NCBI GenBank assembly: GCA_030610855.1
Contig: JAUWQY010000010.1
Coordinates: 1 to 49,505, forward strand
Length of the DNA stretch: 49,505 bases
Direction: 5' to 3'
Source of the DNA: Dehalococcoidia bacterium
GTDB lineage: Bacteria > Chloroflexota > Dehalococcoidia > GIF9 > AB-539-J10
A program made the position numbers and the translations under genes. Position 1 is the first letter of the stretch, and every line of letters begins with the position of its first letter. Under the pieces are notes generated by a model that was given only the letters and a program-made list of their open reading frames with translations, searched no databases and was not told the DNA's origin. Shown one piece after another: positions 48,341-49,505 of this stretch.

Positions 48341-48432
48341 TGGCGGAGGGAGAGGGATTCGAACCCTCGACCCCAATTACTCGGAGTAAGCGCTTAGCGG
48401 GCGCCCGCACTAGGCCTCTATGCGATCCCTCC
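48341..48432 (-). tRNA. tRNA-Ser (anticodon GCT), with C at position 33
   Basis: This is a class II tRNA: acceptor GGAGGGA/TCCCTCC, anticodon stem GGCGC/GCGCT, loop CCGCTAA with anticodon GCT, long variable arm TTACT/AGTAA, T arm GAGGG TTCGAAT CCCTC, discriminator G and encoded CCA. Position 33 is C instead of the nearly universal U, while the other three tRNAs here have U33. Confidence 0.92.
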
Positions 48433-48451
48433 GCGCCCAGCAACTCGATGC

Positions 48452-48480
48452 ATTATGCCACACGTCAGACAAATCAACAA
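48452..48480 (-). promoter_or_regulatory. Promoter of tRNA-Ser(GCT)
   Basis: On the minus strand TTGTTG (48475-48480), 17 bp and CATAAT (48452-48457) lie about 20 bp before the tRNA 5' end. Confidence 0.5.
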
Positions 48481-48555
48481 ACCATGCAGGCTCCTCATCA
48501 ATACCATTTTTGGGAGTCCAGACATAGTGGGGCTCAGAACTACAGATGGCGCATG

Positions 48556-48585
48556 GCTCGGAATGACAGGCTCCGAAGATCTCAG
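48556..48585. repeat. Degenerate dispersed repeat fragment
   Basis: GCTCGGAATGACAGG followed by CGAAGATCTC resembles, in reverse orientation, the element at 12618-12690. The remaining intergenic sequence between tRNA-Ser and greA shows no gene. Confidence 0.35.
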
Positions 48586-48669
48586 CATAAAGAAGCGGGA
48601 GAAAACCGGAACGGGACAGCTTCGAGCCGAGCCAACGGGACTAACATCTCGGGGCTATGCCTGCCCTCC

Positions 48670-49470
48670 CTATTCACCTGTTTCCACGATGCTTTCGATT
48701 CGGTAGCAGAAGGTGCCGGCGGGAGCCGTAACATCAACTGTCTGCCCCTTTTCTTTATTGAGAATCATCTTGCCCAGGGGGGAAGCGATGGAAAGCTTAC
48801 CTTTGGCCGGATTTGCCTCTCGCGGGTCGACCAGAACATAGCTGAGCTCTTTACCTGAGGACAGATCACATATCACCACGGTGTCTCCAGACCTCACCTT
48901 GGACGCGCCCTGGCTCTTCCCCATTATCCTGGCCAGATTCAGGGTTGACTCCAATTCCCGGATCCTGCCTTCCAGATGAGCCTTTTGCTCTCTGGCTGCT
49001 GCCAGAGGGGCATTTTCCTTGAAGTCCTTGTCCGCCGCTGCTTTCTGTATCTCCCCAACAATCTCAGGAAGCTGGCTTTTCCGTCTGGCCAATTCCGACT
49101 GCAGTTCGGCGTAGCCTTGTGCAGTCAAGGTAGCTCCCCTCCGAGTCGCCTGCCAGGAGATGCCCGTCTTTGAGGAGGGTCTCCGTGCCCTGAGGTGGGG
49201 AGCCAAGCTTGCTCCGGTGAATCCATTCTTCCTGATGTACACAAGAAAGGACTTGACTGGTTTGACTCCTGAAGGGATAGTCTGTTCGCCGTAGCTGGCC
49301 ACATCAAGAGCGGTAATGTCCTTAACCTGCCTCGATGACCCCAGCCATCTGACAAATTTCAACACTTCTGCCTGTACTTCTGATCTTTGTTCCTGCGGGA
49401 GACTTGATAGAAAGGAATGAGCGACTTCAGCAAGTGTTGGATCGCGCTCGAAGGTGTTTTCCACGAACAA
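48670..49470 (-). CDS. greA: GreA-type transcript cleavage factor with an extra N-terminal domain
   Basis: GreA factors rescue backtracked RNA polymerase by stimulating transcript cleavage. The C-terminal part (about residues 114-266) is a full GreA: coiled-coil hairpin with the acidic tip residues Asp149 and Glu152 in KDFKENAPLAAAREQ, then the FKBP-like domain with SGDTVVI and SIASPLGKMIL. The N-terminal 110 residues are extra, since GreA is usually about 158 residues. Their helical pattern (VLKFVRWLG, ITALDVASYG, VKSFLVYIRKNGF) resembles the core-binding domain of tyrosine recombinases. The start is TTG 49470 or GTG 49464; both lie at the predicted transcription start and neither has a ribosome site. 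Confidence 0.85.
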   Translation of the reverse strand: MFVENTFERDPTLAEVAHSFLSSLPQEQRSEVQAEVLKFVRWLGSSRQVKDITALDVASYGEQTIPSGVKPVKSFLVYIRKNGFTGASLAPHLRARRPSSKTGISWQATRRGATLTAQGYAELQSELARRKSQLPEIVGEIQKAAADKDFKENAPLAAAREQKAHLEGRIRELESTLNLARIMGKSQGASKVRSGDTVVICDLSSGKELSYVLVDPREANPAKGKLSIASPLGKMILNKEKGQTVDVTAPAGTFCYRIESIVETGE

Positions 49471-49474
49471 GCGA

Positions 49475-49503
49475 ATGATACCCTATAGGCTGTGCGCTGT
49501 CAA
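49475..49503 (-). promoter_or_regulatory. Promoter of greA, leaderless arrangement
   Basis: On the minus strand a perfect TTGACA (49498-49503), 17 bp and TATCAT (49475-49480) end 4 bp before the TTG start at 49470. Confidence 0.65.
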
Positions 49504-49505
49504 TT

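Noticed and set aside
48340-48858. Open frame starting MAEGEGFEPST on the plus strand
   Set aside because: It begins on the antisense strand of tRNA-Ser(GCT). Frames starting this way are a well-known artefact of tRNA genes, and the rest runs through a repeat and antisense to greA.

Overview
The window looks like chromosome from a Chloroflexota bacterium of the class Dehalococcoidia. That placement is inferred from the 16S rRNA gene (44867-46385, divergent but complete), from that gene standing alone without 23S, 5S or spacer tRNAs, and from the mix of housekeeping genes. Base composition is close to balanced. Starts are mixed (ATG, GTG, TTG), usually with a clear Shine-Dalgarno. Several genes instead have a near-consensus promoter so close to the start codon that the mRNA would be leaderless.

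Layout. 1-1144: left edge of a probable integrated element, a truncated but catalytically complete tyrosine recombinase next to tRNA-Pro(GGG). 1218-3619: a membrane-anchored parvulin foldase, a remnant of a flavin reductase, and folE. 3621-7073: a MacAB-type export operon (fusion protein, ATPase, permease) with an AbrB-type regulator upstream, all on the minus strand. 7106-8240: a strongly structured, unassigned RNA leader, rsmG and a small coiled-coil protein. 8437-13672: a plus-strand run of pdxS, pdxT, a SpoIIIAA-like ATPase, tmk, rnhB, yraN and a DUF6125-like gene, giving pyridoxal phosphate synthesis plus nucleotide and nucleic-acid housekeeping. 13841-16465: an Old-Yellow-Enzyme/dienoyl-CoA-reductase-like flavoprotein and a lipoprotein. 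16868-20948: tRNA-Ser(TGA), sucCD and pabB; pabB and folE both feed folate synthesis. 21002-23347: threonine catabolism (tdh, kbl). 23855-32566: rpoB, rpoC and ruvB.

From about 32.5 to 44.4 kb the content is more accessory. It holds a PadR regulator with its membrane partner, tatD, a thioredoxin, cvpA, two acetyltransferases (one fused to a YoaP-like domain), a frameshifted PPOX-family gene, a lone radical SAM protein, a two-module Cas4/RecB-like nuclease, an ABC-2 exporter and an RNA 3'-phosphate cyclase. The final part (44.6-49.5 kb) carries tRNA-Asp and the 16S gene from divergent promoters, a phosphohexomutase, tRNA-Ser(GCT), and a GreA-type factor with an unusual N-terminal domain.

The strongest unexplained signals are: the multi-hairpin leader of rsmG with mutually exclusive pairings; the duplicated Cas4-like protein, in which one half keeps the catalytic residues and the other keeps the tidier cysteine cluster; the GreA fusion; the 16S unit with boxA inside its processing stalk; and the cluster of leaderless promoters. 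No CRISPR array, transposase or complete prophage was seen. All functional calls come from reading motifs, not from database searches.
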